From JBCCCJ01 sp039029315 (GTDB lineage Bacteria > Bacteroidota > Bacteroidia > J057): a stretch of 64,000 nucleotides of DNA. Both the position numbers and the translations under genes were made by a program. Of the stretch, positions 8,852 through 17,874 are shown piece by piece (the first letter of the stretch is position 1; each line of letters begins with the position of its first letter). The DNA is taken from positions 22,971-86,970 of the forward strand of contig JBCCGK010000044.1 of the NCBI GenBank assembly GCA_039029315.1, in the 5' to 3' direction. The notes below the pieces were generated by a model. That model was not told where the DNA came from. It saw nothing but the letters and a program-made list of their open reading frames with translations, and did not search any database.

Positions 8852-9262
8852 ATGATTCAGCAGTATCAGATCAGACTTCCTTCCTTTTCTCGCGGGTTTC
8901 ACCTGATTACCAGAGACGTGGTCTCTCAACTCCCGCAGCTACCAGAACAGGGAATCTTACATCTGTTCATTCAACACACATCTGCAGCTTTGTCGATCAA
9001 CGAAAATGCCGATCCATCTGTACGCGTAGATTTTGAGTCAATTTTCAACCGCCTCGTCCCTGAGGATGAACCATATTATGTTCATACTATAGAAGGAAGT
9101 GATGACATGCCTGCACATGTGAAAGCGAGTCTTGTAGGAGCTTCAATTAGTATTCCGATTACCAATTCTCGTCTCAATCTCGGTACCTGGCAGGGAATTT
9201 ATTTATGTGAATTCCGCAATCATGGTGGTAGACGGAAGGTACTGGCAACCGTTTATTCATAA
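8852..9262 (+). CDS. YjbQ family (UPF0047) protein
   Basis: A 136-residue member of the YjbQ/UPF0047 family, small cytosolic trimers; some members show weak thiamine-phosphate synthase activity but the real role is unclear. The family signature is present: HLFIQHTSAALSINENAD, then an EGSDDMPAH block, and the C-terminal LGTWQGIYLCEFR. The start is the ATG at 8852; a TTG 12 bases upstream is less likely. Confidence 0.87.
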   Translation: MIQQYQIRLPSFSRGFHLITRDVVSQLPQLPEQGILHLFIQHTSAALSINENADPSVRVDFESIFNRLVPEDEPYYVHTIEGSDDMPAHVKASLVGASISIPITNSRLNLGTWQGIYLCEFRNHGGRRKVLATVYS

Positions 9263-9308
9263 AACAAAAACCAGGCCAAGAGAAAACCTTTGAAAGAAAC
9301 GATCATTT

Positions 9309-10070
9309 ATGCAATTGCATTTTCAATCCTATGGGCAGGGTCCGGCCCTGATCATCTTGCATGGGCTTTTTGGCTCCCTTGACAATTGGGTCAGCCATGC
9401 AAGAAAATTGGCAAATGATTTCAGTGTTTATACCATAGACCAAAGAAATCATGGAAAATCCCCACATGCCGATCGGTGGGATTATGATGTCATGGCAGAA
9501 GATTTGGCAGAGTTCATGGATCAACAAGGAATCATGCAAGCACATCTTCTGGGACATTCCATGGGGGGAAAAACAGTCATGAAGCTGGCAGGTAGCTTCC
9601 CAGAAAGAATAGACAAATTGATTGTGGTTGACATGGCACCTAAAGCATATTCTCCACATCATACCCACATCATTGAGACCCTGCTTGCCGTACCACTAAG
9701 CAGCCTGTCTAGTCGAAAAGAGGCAGAGCTATTTCTCGCAGACCGAATTGATGAATGGAGCGTCAGACAGTTTCTGCTCAAAGGTTTGGGCCGAGATGAT
9801 CAAAAAAATTTCCGATGGAAATTCAATCTGAATACCATTAGTCTCCACTACCCAAGAATACTCGAAGCCGTTGAGTTGGAAGAACCATTCGAAGGGCCTA
9901 CCTTATTTCTTTCAGGTGGAAAATCGGAATATGTTCAAGTCAGTGATTGGCCAAACATACGCGATCATTTCCCCTTTGCCCAATTTGAAGTACTGGAGGA
10001 AGCTGGTCATTGGGTTCATGCGGAAGCTCCTGAAGCCTTTTTACAGACAATCAGACATTTCTTGTTATGA
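9309..10070 (+). CDS. Alpha/beta hydrolase (YbfF-like esterase)
   Basis: A 253-residue alpha/beta hydrolase with oxyanion region LHGLFGSLDNW, the nucleophile elbow GHSMGGK and the catalytic His in EAGHWVHAEAPEAF. The combination DQRNHGKSPHA plus GHSMGGKTVM matches the YbfF-type esterases that cleave short acyl esters or acyl-CoA thioesters. No signal peptide, so cytosolic. It lies 46 bases after the YjbQ gene on the same strand and may share its transcript. Confidence 0.88.
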   Translation: MQLHFQSYGQGPALIILHGLFGSLDNWVSHARKLANDFSVYTIDQRNHGKSPHADRWDYDVMAEDLAEFMDQQGIMQAHLLGHSMGGKTVMKLAGSFPERIDKLIVVDMAPKAYSPHHTHIIETLLAVPLSSLSSRKEAELFLADRIDEWSVRQFLLKGLGRDDQKNFRWKFNLNTISLHYPRILEAVELEEPFEGPTLFLSGGKSEYVQVSDWPNIRDHFPFAQFEVLEEAGHWVHAEAPEAFLQTIRHFLL

Positions 10071-10132
10071 AATGCAGGGTAAAAATAATAGATTCGTAGT
10101 CGAATTCGTAAGAAATTCAAACACTCGTAGCA

Positions 10133-10576
10133 ATGCCTTTTCGAATACTCCTTTTTTTTGTTTCAATCTGTCTATGTTTGGCTTCTTGCTCTTCCAATGA
10201 ACATGCCACTACAGAGAGTCAGGAAGAAGGAATGTCGGATTCCATTCTTGTAGAGATTCTAGAAGCTGGTCCAAGTATTTCACCAGAATTAATCGGGACA
10301 TGGCGAATGGAGGAAATGAGATACGGTAATACCCCTATGTCTATCGAAGACACAGGTGAGTCTACGCTCGAATTCACTGACAAGGGTACGATGATTACGA
10401 GTGCACCTGGTTTAAGCCCCGAGGAAACAACTTTTACATTTGAGAATGATGTCATCGTTAGTGATCTGGATGGATTGACACAAAAGATCGTCGAATTGAG
10501 CGGTGATCGATTGGTTTTGGTATATGAAATTGACAATACCGAAATCAAGCGAATTTTTACACGTGTGACTCCATAG
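10133..10576 (+). CDS. Lipoprotein with a lipocalin-like domain
   Basis: A 147-residue predicted lipoprotein: hydrophobic signal ending in CLASC, with acylated cysteine at residue 19, followed by a Ser/Glu-rich linker. The mature part begins with LIGTWRMEEM, the start typical of small lipocalin-like domains in Bacteroidota, and is made of short predicted beta strands. Nothing further identifies its ligand. It lies 62 bases after the hydrolase gene. Confidence 0.72.
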   Translation: MPFRILLFFVSICLCLASCSSNEHATTESQEEGMSDSILVEILEAGPSISPELIGTWRMEEMRYGNTPMSIEDTGESTLEFTDKGTMITSAPGLSPEETTFTFENDVIVSDLDGLTQKIVELSGDRLVLVYEIDNTEIKRIFTRVTP

Positions 10577-10695
10577 CATGTTTGATGACATTTTCGCAAT
10601 GCATGCGTCACACCTTTCAGACAGGAAGGTGATTTGGCGACTAGTCCTGACAGACGCCACCCAAGCAAACATGACAAAACCCAAATACTTATATT

Positions 10696-12057
10696 ATGAT
10701 GAACCATGTCAGAAGGATTGTTCTGCTCCTATTGGCAGCATTAGCGGGACTGAGTGTTCAAGCACAGGAGCGTCCATACAAATGGACAATTGGGATCGGC
10801 CCAACCATTAGAGATTTTACAGGTATCCCCAATAAGAATCTCGAACAGATGACCTTTACCCCAGCCATGCATCTCCAATTTGGGAGAAGTCTTGGTTCCT
10901 CTTTGGAAGCCGTTCTTCAAACTACCTTTCCGGCGAGTACATTCGCAACTTCCAATGATAGCACATCCCTATCAGAAGCAGATGTACATATCCGGTACAA
11001 ATTCGCCAATGGATATATCCTCAAAGAAACATCTACCATTGCCCCATATCTTCATTTAGGCGTCAATGGAAATATGTATGATTGGGCCAATCCCATTTTC
11101 AATATGGGCGTCCCATTTGGTGCTGGCTTCAGAGTCAACTGGAGATCCTGGGGCCTGGATTTCAACGCAAGTTATAAAGCGAATCAAACAGATTTTAGAG
11201 ATTATTTCAGTGTCAATGGATCTCTTAATTTATTGATTGGAGGAAACAGAACTCCGCCCCCTCCCCCACCCAACCCAGATTCAGACGGCGATGGTATTGA
11301 TGATATGCTTGACAATTGTCCCAACACCTTTGGGGTAGCGAGTCTTCAGGGGTGTCCAGATCGCGATGGGGATGGAGTCGCTGATGATTCAGACAATTGC
11401 CCAGATACACCCGGTACAAAAGAGTTAGCCGGTTGTCCTGACGACGATGCAGATGATGATGGAATTCCTGACGAAGAAGATGACTGCCCACAAACAGCTG
11501 GATTGGCTAGCCTGAATGGTTGCCCTGACAGAGACAATGACAATGTCGCTGACCATAAGGACGATTGTCCGAATGAAGCAGGTCTGGTGGAGTTGAATGG
11601 GTGCCCAGACCGAGATGGAGATGGCATCAGAGATGAAGAAGACATTTGCCCGGATGAAGCAGGCGTACCGGAGCTCAAAGGCTGTCCAGAAATTGAAGAT
11701 GAGGTGAAAGAAAAATTGGCTTTTGCAACAAAAGCTGTACAGTTTGAGTCAGCTTCGGCTATCTTGAAAACAGTTTCTTACGCCGTTCTTGACACCATCG
11801 TCACCATCATGGAAGACTATCCAGAATACAGTTTGCGCGCATCTGGCCATACAGATTCACAAGGAGAAGCAGACAAAAACCAGGACTTGTCAGAAGCTCG
11901 CGCCAAGGCCTGTATGGAGTATATCATCAGCAAAGGTATTGCTGAAGAAAGACTTGTTCATATCGGCTATGGAGAAAGCCGGCCTATTGCAGATAACATC
12001 AACCGAGCTGGAAGGGCGATTAATCGTCGGGTAGAATTTGAATTATTCATAAAGTAA
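10696..12057 (+). CDS. OmpA-family outer-membrane protein with five DxDxDG linker repeats
   Basis: A 453-residue outer-membrane protein (start at either of two adjacent ATGs, 10696 or 10699). Order: signal peptide (LLLLAALAGLSVQAQ), an eight-strand-type beta-barrel of about 165 residues, a proline stretch, five thrombospondin type 3-like repeats with DxDGDGxxD calcium loops and CP...GCP cysteine pairs, then an OmpA C-terminal peptidoglycan-binding domain with SGHTDSQG, LSEARAKAC and NRRVEFE. The domain anchors the outer membrane to the cell wall. First of three tandem paralogues; it alone has a long repeat linker. Confidence 0.9.
   Translation: MMNHVRRIVLLLLAALAGLSVQAQERPYKWTIGIGPTIRDFTGIPNKNLEQMTFTPAMHLQFGRSLGSSLEAVLQTTFPASTFATSNDSTSLSEADVHIRYKFANGYILKETSTIAPYLHLGVNGNMYDWANPIFNMGVPFGAGFRVNWRSWGLDFNASYKANQTDFRDYFSVNGSLNLLIGGNRTPPPPPPNPDSDGDGIDDMLDNCPNTFGVASLQGCPDRDGDGVADDSDNCPDTPGTKELAGCPDDDADDDGIPDEEDDCPQTAGLASLNGCPDRDNDNVADHKDDCPNEAGLVELNGCPDRDGDGIRDEEDICPDEAGVPELKGCPEIEDEVKEKLAFATKAVQFESASAILKTVSYAVLDTIVTIMEDYPEYSLRASGHTDSQGEADKNQDLSEARAKACMEYIISKGIAEERLVHIGYGESRPIADNINRAGRAINRRVEFELFIK
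11275..11685 (+). repeat. Five tandem TSP3-like repeats in the first OmpA gene
   Basis: Five units of 27 to 29 codons, each with the pattern PDxDxDxxxDxxDxCPxxxGxxxLxGC. The acidic loops are expected to bind calcium and stiffen the linker between barrel and peptidoglycan-binding domain. Confidence 0.85.
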
Positions 12058-12082
12058 TAAAATCGAAATTTTAAGGTTTATA

Positions 12083-12124
12083 CCCTACATGGACTCTTTT
12101 CTTAATCCATGTGGGGTTTTCTTT
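12083..12124 (+). terminator. Rho-independent terminator after the first OmpA gene
   Basis: An 11-bp stem, CCCTACATGGA with TCCATGTGGGG (one G-T pair), 12-base loop, followed by TTTTCTTT. It lies 26 bases after the stop codon and separates this gene from the next OmpA paralogue. Confidence 0.8.
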
Positions 12125-12211
12125 ACATTTCAACTTTGTGAAAAGACTTATTGGAATAATATTTGCGTATTTACTCAAAGGATTTCCAAAGTTGTTGATA
12201 ATTGTGATTCT

Positions 12212-13717
12212 ATGGCTCGCCAGATTGGGCTAATTACCTTGTTCTTTCTTGTATGTTTACCCTCCTTCGCTCAAACCTCGGAGTTTCCCATTGCCATCAA
12301 GGCTGGTGGCGGGATGCTCAGTTATTTTGCTCATCCAGGAGATCCTCCCCTCACGAATTCCTCCTTCCATCCTACCATTGAACTAGGCGTCAGTAAATAT
12401 CTGGCGGGTGGATTTGATTTTCGTAGTCAGTTGACCTTTGCGCCCAATGTCAACTATCCTATTGGGGAGCAGTTGTTTCAGACAGGACCACTGTTCGATA
12501 TGAATTATCTCCTGGCATTTAAATTCAATAATGGTGTATTCTTTCGGGAAAGTGCCTTTATTGGACCATATCTTATGTTTGGGGTTGGAGGCAGTTATGT
12601 CAAAAATCATCCTGATGCCTATCTCCCATTAGGAGGTGGCGTTCAATTCCGCGTCAACCCAAGAATGAGTTTTCGGGTAGAAACGGTGAAAAAGATATCT
12701 GTCAACAAGAATGTGCAGAATCTCGCGCATGCACTTGCATTTGTGTATAATTTGGGGTCTCCCTCTGAAATTCCTCCAGGCACGATTCCCAAAGAGATTG
12801 AAGAAGAATTGGTTGCAGCCAATTTGATGCCCAGAGACAGTGATTGGGATGGCATTGTAGATCATGAAGATGACTGCCCGAACCATCCAGGTTTTATCCA
12901 ATTCATGGGATGTCCAACCGCGGATCAGGAAGAGGATGAAGTCTACGCCCTGGATCAGACAAGCCTATCAACGACAGATGCTGAGATGGCAAGCGCCCCA
13001 GATCCGGAATCAATGTCACAGGATGAATCCATGAGTTTTGAGACCTTGAGTTCTTTGGTTGAATTAGGAGACTCTCCTGATGTCGGTGCCCAGTTGAACA
13101 ACACGAATCCGCCAGCTGTTGAGTCAGAACCAATTGCGGAATCATCCGCTAGCTTTGATCTGGCTGAAGCCATCACAGAAGCAAGCGAATCAGACACTTA
13201 TCTCCCAGATGAGCCGGAACCTGAATCCCAGGAAGTGATTGCAGAATCTACCAGCGTAGCTCTCGCTCCAGTTCAAGCAGCCCCAGTAGAAGTAGCTCCT
13301 CAACCAGAGCCAGCTCCTATGGCAGAACCAGTGATTGCCAGCACTCAAAAAATGAGTAGTCCTTGTTCCAGTGAGCAACTACCGAGCACAAAAGACAGTC
13401 CTATATTCTTTGCCTATGGCAGTCATGAATTGAAAGGAGAAGCCAAGGGCAAACTAAAAGAACTTGCCGATGTACTCAATTCCTGTGAGGAATTACAACT
13501 CGTCCTTGAAGGACATACTGATGATGTCGGCACTGAGAATGACAATTTGGTTCTCTCCATTATGCGCGCATTCAATGTAAAGTATTACCTCGTATATGAA
13601 TATGGAATAAGTCAATCCAGAATCAGTTCCCGGGGATTGGGTGAAATGAATGCGTACGCGACAAATTCTCATAACAAAGAGAAAAACAGAAGAGTCGATT
13701 ATACCTTCGTATTCTAG
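12212..13717 (+). CDS. OmpA-family outer-membrane protein, second tandem paralogue
   Basis: A 501-residue protein starting at the ATG at 12212, which places a clean signal peptide (LITLFFLVCLPSFAQ) at the N-terminus; earlier in-frame starts would precede it by 41 residues. It has a beta-barrel domain, a single TSP3-like unit (DSDWDGIVDHEDDCP ... GCP), a long acidic and Pro/Glu/Ala-rich spacer of roughly 170 residues, and a C-terminal OmpA domain (LEGHTDDVG, NLVLSIMRAF, NRRVDY). The spacer is low in complexity and probably unfolded. The end of the OmpA domain is closer to that of the third paralogue (shared VKYYLVYE) than to the first. Confidence 0.88.
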   Translation: MARQIGLITLFFLVCLPSFAQTSEFPIAIKAGGGMLSYFAHPGDPPLTNSSFHPTIELGVSKYLAGGFDFRSQLTFAPNVNYPIGEQLFQTGPLFDMNYLLAFKFNNGVFFRESAFIGPYLMFGVGGSYVKNHPDAYLPLGGGVQFRVNPRMSFRVETVKKISVNKNVQNLAHALAFVYNLGSPSEIPPGTIPKEIEEELVAANLMPRDSDWDGIVDHEDDCPNHPGFIQFMGCPTADQEEDEVYALDQTSLSTTDAEMASAPDPESMSQDESMSFETLSSLVELGDSPDVGAQLNNTNPPAVESEPIAESSASFDLAEAITEASESDTYLPDEPEPESQEVIAESTSVALAPVQAAPVEVAPQPEPAPMAEPVIASTQKMSSPCSSEQLPSTKDSPIFFAYGSHELKGEAKGKLKELADVLNSCEELQLVLEGHTDDVGTENDNLVLSIMRAFNVKYYLVYEYGISQSRISSRGLGEMNAYATNSHNKEKNRRVDYTFVF

Positions 13718-13764
13718 CATGAAGATTTTTTAACTTCATTGGCCATATACGAAACTGGCACTAA

Positions 13765-13808
13765 GGACCTTAAGCGAAGATGATTCGCTTAAGGTCCATT
13801 TTTTTGCT
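13765..13808 (+). terminator. Strong Rho-independent terminator
   Basis: Perfect 14-bp stem GGACCTTAAGCGAA / TTCGCTTAAGGTCC with a 5-base loop, followed by A and seven T residues. It ends the second OmpA gene. The rest of the 13718-14109 gap holds a further T-rich run and no gene or clear promoter that I can recognise. Confidence 0.92.
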
Positions 13809-14109
13809 GTCTTTTTTTTTATACAAAGGCCTGTATTCATTTCTACACATCGAATTACTTGCTTTTTCCAAAATTCAGGACAACCATTAATACGTAAGAA
13901 ATGACATATAAACCGGGAAAAGCTCCCAATCAGCTCAAAGCGTGCATTTCTCTAACAAAGATTGTCTTTCTTTATGGAAAACCTAATGTTGTTCTGGCCG
14001 GATTTTTGTGAAGTTGGTGCAGAGAGGTGTATGAAGACAAAACGATATGAATCAATCTCTGCCCAAAACGAAAGGTCCGGTTGGAAGATTTTGCAAACAA
14101 CCTACGCAA

Positions 14110-15363
14110 ATGACCTTCAAAAACTTTTTTACGTTCCTTGCTGCTTTATGCCTTGCAATTCCATTCAGTAACGCTCAAACCAGTGATTCCAGATGGATGG
14201 CTGGTTTATCCGGAATTTTTCTTGACTATCAGGGTCCCCTGACTGGCGATTATACCCAGGTTCGGACATTCGACCCAGGAATCACAATGGGAGCACATGT
14301 CTACCTGAGCCCATTGTTGAATCTTTCTCTTAACTCAAGTTTTGTTCCCGAAGCCACTTATCCAGTATCAGCAGATGACTTCTTAAGCACATCCTTGATA
14401 GATGTGAATACCCTGATTCGTGTGAAAGCCAACAATGACAAGCTTCTTCGTGAGGATGCCTTGTTTGCTCCATACATCGGAACAGGTTTTGGACTGAATA
14501 CAGCTAGTAACAATATTCGGATGTATGTACCAGCTGTTCTGGGTGTGCAGCTTCAAATCAGCAAGAATTTCAGCTTGCAATTTGAAACCACCTACAAACA
14601 AAGTATTGCGAAAAATCAACATCAACCTCTTACGCATACTGCAGGCTTTGTATTTGCCTTGAGTGAAAACAAAAAGAAGGTCAAAGAACCAAAAGAAAAG
14701 AAAGAGCCAAATACTGAAATGGATCTGCTTGCCGATTCTGATGGCGATGGTGTCGCAGACAGAGATGACATTTGCCCGGATGTAAAAGGAAAAGCCATGT
14801 ATCTTGGCTGTCCTGAAGAAGAATCTACAGATCCAATCGCAAAGAATGAGACACCACCTACCCAACCAAGTCCTCGACCTCAACCACATAAACCTAGCAC
14901 GCCAGAACCTTCCAGTGCACAAAAAGAGCCAGCTGTTACAGAATTGAACATCAGCTCCAGCATTGCGAATGAACCCTTGCGTCCAGTTAGTCAAGCGGAT
15001 ATCGCTTATCTTGACGAAGCCATGTCCAGTGTCTATTTTGAGAAGGGAAGTGATGAATTGGCTTATTCTAGCCTAGGTGTTCTGGATACGGTTGCGATGA
15101 TCCTCAATAGAAACTCACAATACAATCTAGAGGTTTTGGGGCATACTGACAATACTGGTTCTCAAAACAACAATCTCGTCCTCTCTATCAAGAGAGCCTT
15201 CAAGGTCAAATACTATCTTGTGTATGAGAAAGGAATCAGAATGAGCCGGATCAACTCAGATGGCTATAGTTCTGCCGCTCCAATCTCTGATAATGACACT
15301 GCTCAGGGAAGAGCCAAAAACAGACGAGTAGAATTCAAACTGACTCCTTCTTCCAGAAGATAA
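14110..15363 (+). CDS. OmpA-family outer-membrane protein, third tandem paralogue
   Basis: A 417-residue protein. The ATG at 14110 starts a clear signal peptide (FLAALCLAIPFSNAQ); an earlier in-frame ATG at 14047 would bury it behind 21 residues. Order: beta-barrel, a Lys/Glu-rich stretch, one TSP3-like unit (DSDGDGVADRDDICP ... GCP), a Pro/Thr/Ser-rich spacer, and an OmpA domain with LGHTDNTG, NLVLSIKRAF and NRRVEFK. It should link the outer membrane to peptidoglycan like its neighbours. Confidence 0.88.
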   Translation: MTFKNFFTFLAALCLAIPFSNAQTSDSRWMAGLSGIFLDYQGPLTGDYTQVRTFDPGITMGAHVYLSPLLNLSLNSSFVPEATYPVSADDFLSTSLIDVNTLIRVKANNDKLLREDALFAPYIGTGFGLNTASNNIRMYVPAVLGVQLQISKNFSLQFETTYKQSIAKNQHQPLTHTAGFVFALSENKKKVKEPKEKKEPNTEMDLLADSDGDGVADRDDICPDVKGKAMYLGCPEEESTDPIAKNETPPTQPSPRPQPHKPSTPEPSSAQKEPAVTELNISSSIANEPLRPVSQADIAYLDEAMSSVYFEKGSDELAYSSLGVLDTVAMILNRNSQYNLEVLGHTDNTGSQNNNLVLSIKRAFKVKYYLVYEKGIRMSRINSDGYSSAAPISDNDTAQGRAKNRRVEFKLTPSSRR

Positions 15364-15392
15364 ATCATACTTCCCTTACACAAAACGATTTT

Positions 15393-15424
15393 GGCCTATG
15401 GTTTTCAGAAACCATAGGCCATTT
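15393..15424. terminator. Bidirectional terminator hairpin
   Basis: Perfect 12-bp stem GGCCTATGGTTT / AAACCATAGGCC with loop TCAG, preceded by AAAACGATTTT and followed by ATTTT. It sits between the converging third OmpA gene and the TRAP binding protein gene, so it can serve both strands. Confidence 0.88.
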
Positions 15425-15441
15425 TCATGTATTCCTCCTCT

Positions 15442-16566
15442 TCAGGATTGAAGTTTAGAATAAAATATTTCTTCGGTAAAAGCTGACCACGCCCCCGCCT
15501 TCTTCTGGAAGTCAGAATAGGAATCATATACTTTTTTGACCAAAGGATCCGCAGCACACATATCTTGTAGCACCGTGGCTGTCAGTTCCTTGAGAGCATT
15601 CAATACTTCATCTGGAAATTGCCTGATTTCTACAGAAGATTCTTCTCGAATCTTTTGTAAGTATTCCGCATTTCGGGCCTCAAATTCGGACAAGGTCCAG
15701 ATAGATTGTCGATAGATGGCAGTTTTGAGGATTTCCTGCAAATCTGATGGCAGTCCTTCGAATTTTTGACGATTGACCATTGTCTCCAGTACTGTGCCCG
15801 CTTCATGCCAACCCGGATAATAATAGTACTTGGCAATGTTGTGGAATCCCATTGTATAGTCATGAAAAGGTCCGATCCATTCCGTAGCATCAATGACCCC
15901 GCGTTCAAGATTGGTAAAAATCTCTCCCCCGGCTACATTCACAGCCGTCCCTCCCGCCTGTGTCAAAACCTTTCCACCGAGTCCGGGTATACGCATCTTC
16001 AATCCCTTAAGGTCAGCAAGATTATTAATTTCCTTATTGAACCATCCCCCCATCTGAACCCCGGTATTTCCCGCCGGAAATCCCATAATATCGAATGGTT
16101 TGTAGACTTCGTCCCACAACTCCTGTCCTCCACCAGATACAATCCAGGAAGTCATCTGTTGCGCATTCATGCCAAAGGGGACGGAGGCAAAAAACTGAGC
16201 CGCAGGAACCTTTCCAGCCCAGTAATATGCTGCCCCATTTGCCATCTCTGCTGTACCCAAACTGACTGCTTCAAAAGACTCAAGGGCTGGTACCAATTCT
16301 CCTGCCCCAAAAACATCAATACTCAGTCGACCTCCTGACATTCGCTTTACCCATTCCGCCATTTCTTTACAGCCAACTCCCAAAATTGGAAAGTTGGGAG
16401 GCCAGGTAGTAACCATATTCCATCGATACTTTTTGTTCGTGATGATGTTTGGTCCTTCTCCCTGTTGTTGCGGTCCCTCATCTGTGCATGCGCCACCCAA
16501 TACACTGGCACCTGCCAATGTGACAGCAGCACGCGATAAAAATTTTTTTCTCGTTAGTTTTGCCAT
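15442..16566 (-). CDS. TRAP-type substrate-binding protein (DctP family), orphan
   Basis: A 374-residue periplasmic binding protein of the TRAP transporter DctP family. Family marks include the VTTWPPNFPI start, GELVPALESF, GGWFNKEI, the arginine-bearing KMRIPGLGGKV block and ATEWIGPFHD, a set that most resembles binding proteins for 2-oxo acids and related carboxylates. The N-terminus TRKKFLSRAA followed by a hydrophobic stretch looks like a Tat signal, ending at LGGAC, a weak lipobox, so it may be a Tat-exported lipoprotein. The start at 16566 is chosen because it sits just before this signal. There are no DctQ or DctM membrane subunit genes in the window. Divergent from the MoeB-like gene. 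Confidence 0.87.
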   Translation of the reverse strand: MAKLTRKKFLSRAAVTLAGASVLGGACTDEGPQQQGEGPNIITNKKYRWNMVTTWPPNFPILGVGCKEMAEWVKRMSGGRLSIDVFGAGELVPALESFEAVSLGTAEMANGAAYYWAGKVPAAQFFASVPFGMNAQQMTSWIVSGGGQELWDEVYKPFDIMGFPAGNTGVQMGGWFNKEINNLADLKGLKMRIPGLGGKVLTQAGGTAVNVAGGEIFTNLERGVIDATEWIGPFHDYTMGFHNIAKYYYYPGWHEAGTVLETMVNRQKFEGLPSDLQEILKTAIYRQSIWTLSEFEARNAEYLQKIREESSVEIRQFPDEVLNALKELTATVLQDMCAADPLVKKVYDSYSDFQKKAGAWSAFTEEIFYSKLQS

Positions 16567-16641
16567 GAGATTTTTGTCATGAGTATTCTGTAGCAAAGTC
16601 GGCAATTTTGCCAATTCTTCAAAACAAGCAATTAAGACGGT

Positions 16642-17811
16642 ATGAAGATTCAGTTTAGCAAAGAAGAGCTTGAGAGATATAGTCGTCATTTGATTATCCC
16701 AGAATTCAACATTGAAGGACAAAGAAAATTAAAAGCAGCAAAGGTCCTTGTCATAGGCAGTGGTGGGCTCGGAAGTCCCCTCCTCCAGTATCTTGCTGCT
16801 GCTGGTGTCGGGCATATTGGAATTGTCGATTATGATACAGTGGATGAGACCAATCTACAGCGGCAGGTCTTGTTCGGTATCGAGTCTGTCGGCAAACCCA
16901 AGGTGAATGAAGCAAAGAATAGAATACTATCGATCAATCCCCACATCCAGGTTGATACATATGAAACCCAATTGACTTCACACAATGCCCTGGAGATCAT
17001 CAGTCCCTATGATTTGGTGGCTGATGGCACAGATAATTTTCCCACTCGATATTTGGTCAACGATGCCTGCGTATTGTTGGAAAAACCCTGTGTTTATGCC
17101 TCCATTTTTCAGTTTGAGGGGCAAGTTTCTGTCTTCAATCTTCAAGATTCGGAGGGACAAAGAGGTCCCAATTATCGCGATCTTTTTCCCTCTCCTCCCC
17201 CACCCGGAATGGTTCCAAGCTGTGCAGAAGGTGGCGTATTAGGCGTGCTGCCTGGCATCATAGGATCGATTCAGGCATTGGAGGTAATCAAGGTTCTGAC
17301 AGGCATAGGCGAACCTCTCTCAGGTAGATTGTTTTTATTTGATGCCTTGAGTTTTATGACACGAACATTAACTTTTGGCAAAGATCCTTCGAATCCAATC
17401 AGCGGAGAGACTCCCAGCCAGACAAGTCTGATCGACTATGAGCAATTTTGTGGTGTGCCTCCAGTTGAGAAAGATTCGATCGATCATCTTGGGATCAAAT
17501 CTATATCTGTGCAGGAGTTGCAGAGATTGATTCATCAAGAAGTCGATGTCCAACTCATTGATGTGCGAGAACCTTATGAGTATGAGATCGTAAACATTGG
17601 AGCTCGCTTGATTCCCAAAGGTCAGATTGCACAACGATTGGATGAGATTCAGCGGAACAAACAGGTAATTTTACATTGTAGAAGTGGGATCCGAAGTGCA
17701 AACGTCATCCATACACTTGAATCCGATCATGGATTTGACAATCTTTACAACCTTGAAGGGGGAATTCTGGCTTATGCAAAAGAAATAGATTCCTCTCTCC
17801 CAATATATTAG
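16642..17811 (+). CDS. MoeB/ThiF-like adenylyltransferase fused to rhodanese, zinc site lost
   Basis: A 389-residue fusion. Residues 1-250 are an E1-like adenylyltransferase (MoeB/ThiF/HesA family) with the nucleotide loop VIGSGGLGSP, the R-bearing NLQRQ helix, DGTDNFPTR and the active cysteine in VPSCAEGG (C194). Residues about 285-389 are a rhodanese domain with active cysteine C346 in HCRSGIRS. Such fusions activate a small ubiquitin-like carrier and deliver persulfide sulfur to it. All four zinc cysteines of MoeB are replaced: the usual CxxC before the active site is N177-Y-R-D180, and the second is N251-P-I-S254. Its cysH neighbour 63 bases downstream suggests a sulfur-related role; a molybdopterin role is possible but no moa genes are near. 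Confidence 0.9.
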   Translation: MKIQFSKEELERYSRHLIIPEFNIEGQRKLKAAKVLVIGSGGLGSPLLQYLAAAGVGHIGIVDYDTVDETNLQRQVLFGIESVGKPKVNEAKNRILSINPHIQVDTYETQLTSHNALEIISPYDLVADGTDNFPTRYLVNDACVLLEKPCVYASIFQFEGQVSVFNLQDSEGQRGPNYRDLFPSPPPPGMVPSCAEGGVLGVLPGIIGSIQALEVIKVLTGIGEPLSGRLFLFDALSFMTRTLTFGKDPSNPISGETPSQTSLIDYEQFCGVPPVEKDSIDHLGIKSISVQELQRLIHQEVDVQLIDVREPYEYEIVNIGARLIPKGQIAQRLDEIQRNKQVILHCRSGIRSANVIHTLESDHGFDNLYNLEGGILAYAKEIDSSLPIY

Positions 17812-17874
17812 CCCTCTTTTGTGAGGCAGTGCTCTTTGACGTATCGGAAGTTGGACCTTTTAACATCTAACATT

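Noticed and set aside
15766..16338. 190-codon open frame on the plus strand inside the TRAP binding protein gene
   Set aside because: Antisense to a conserved protein; no signal peptide or domain.
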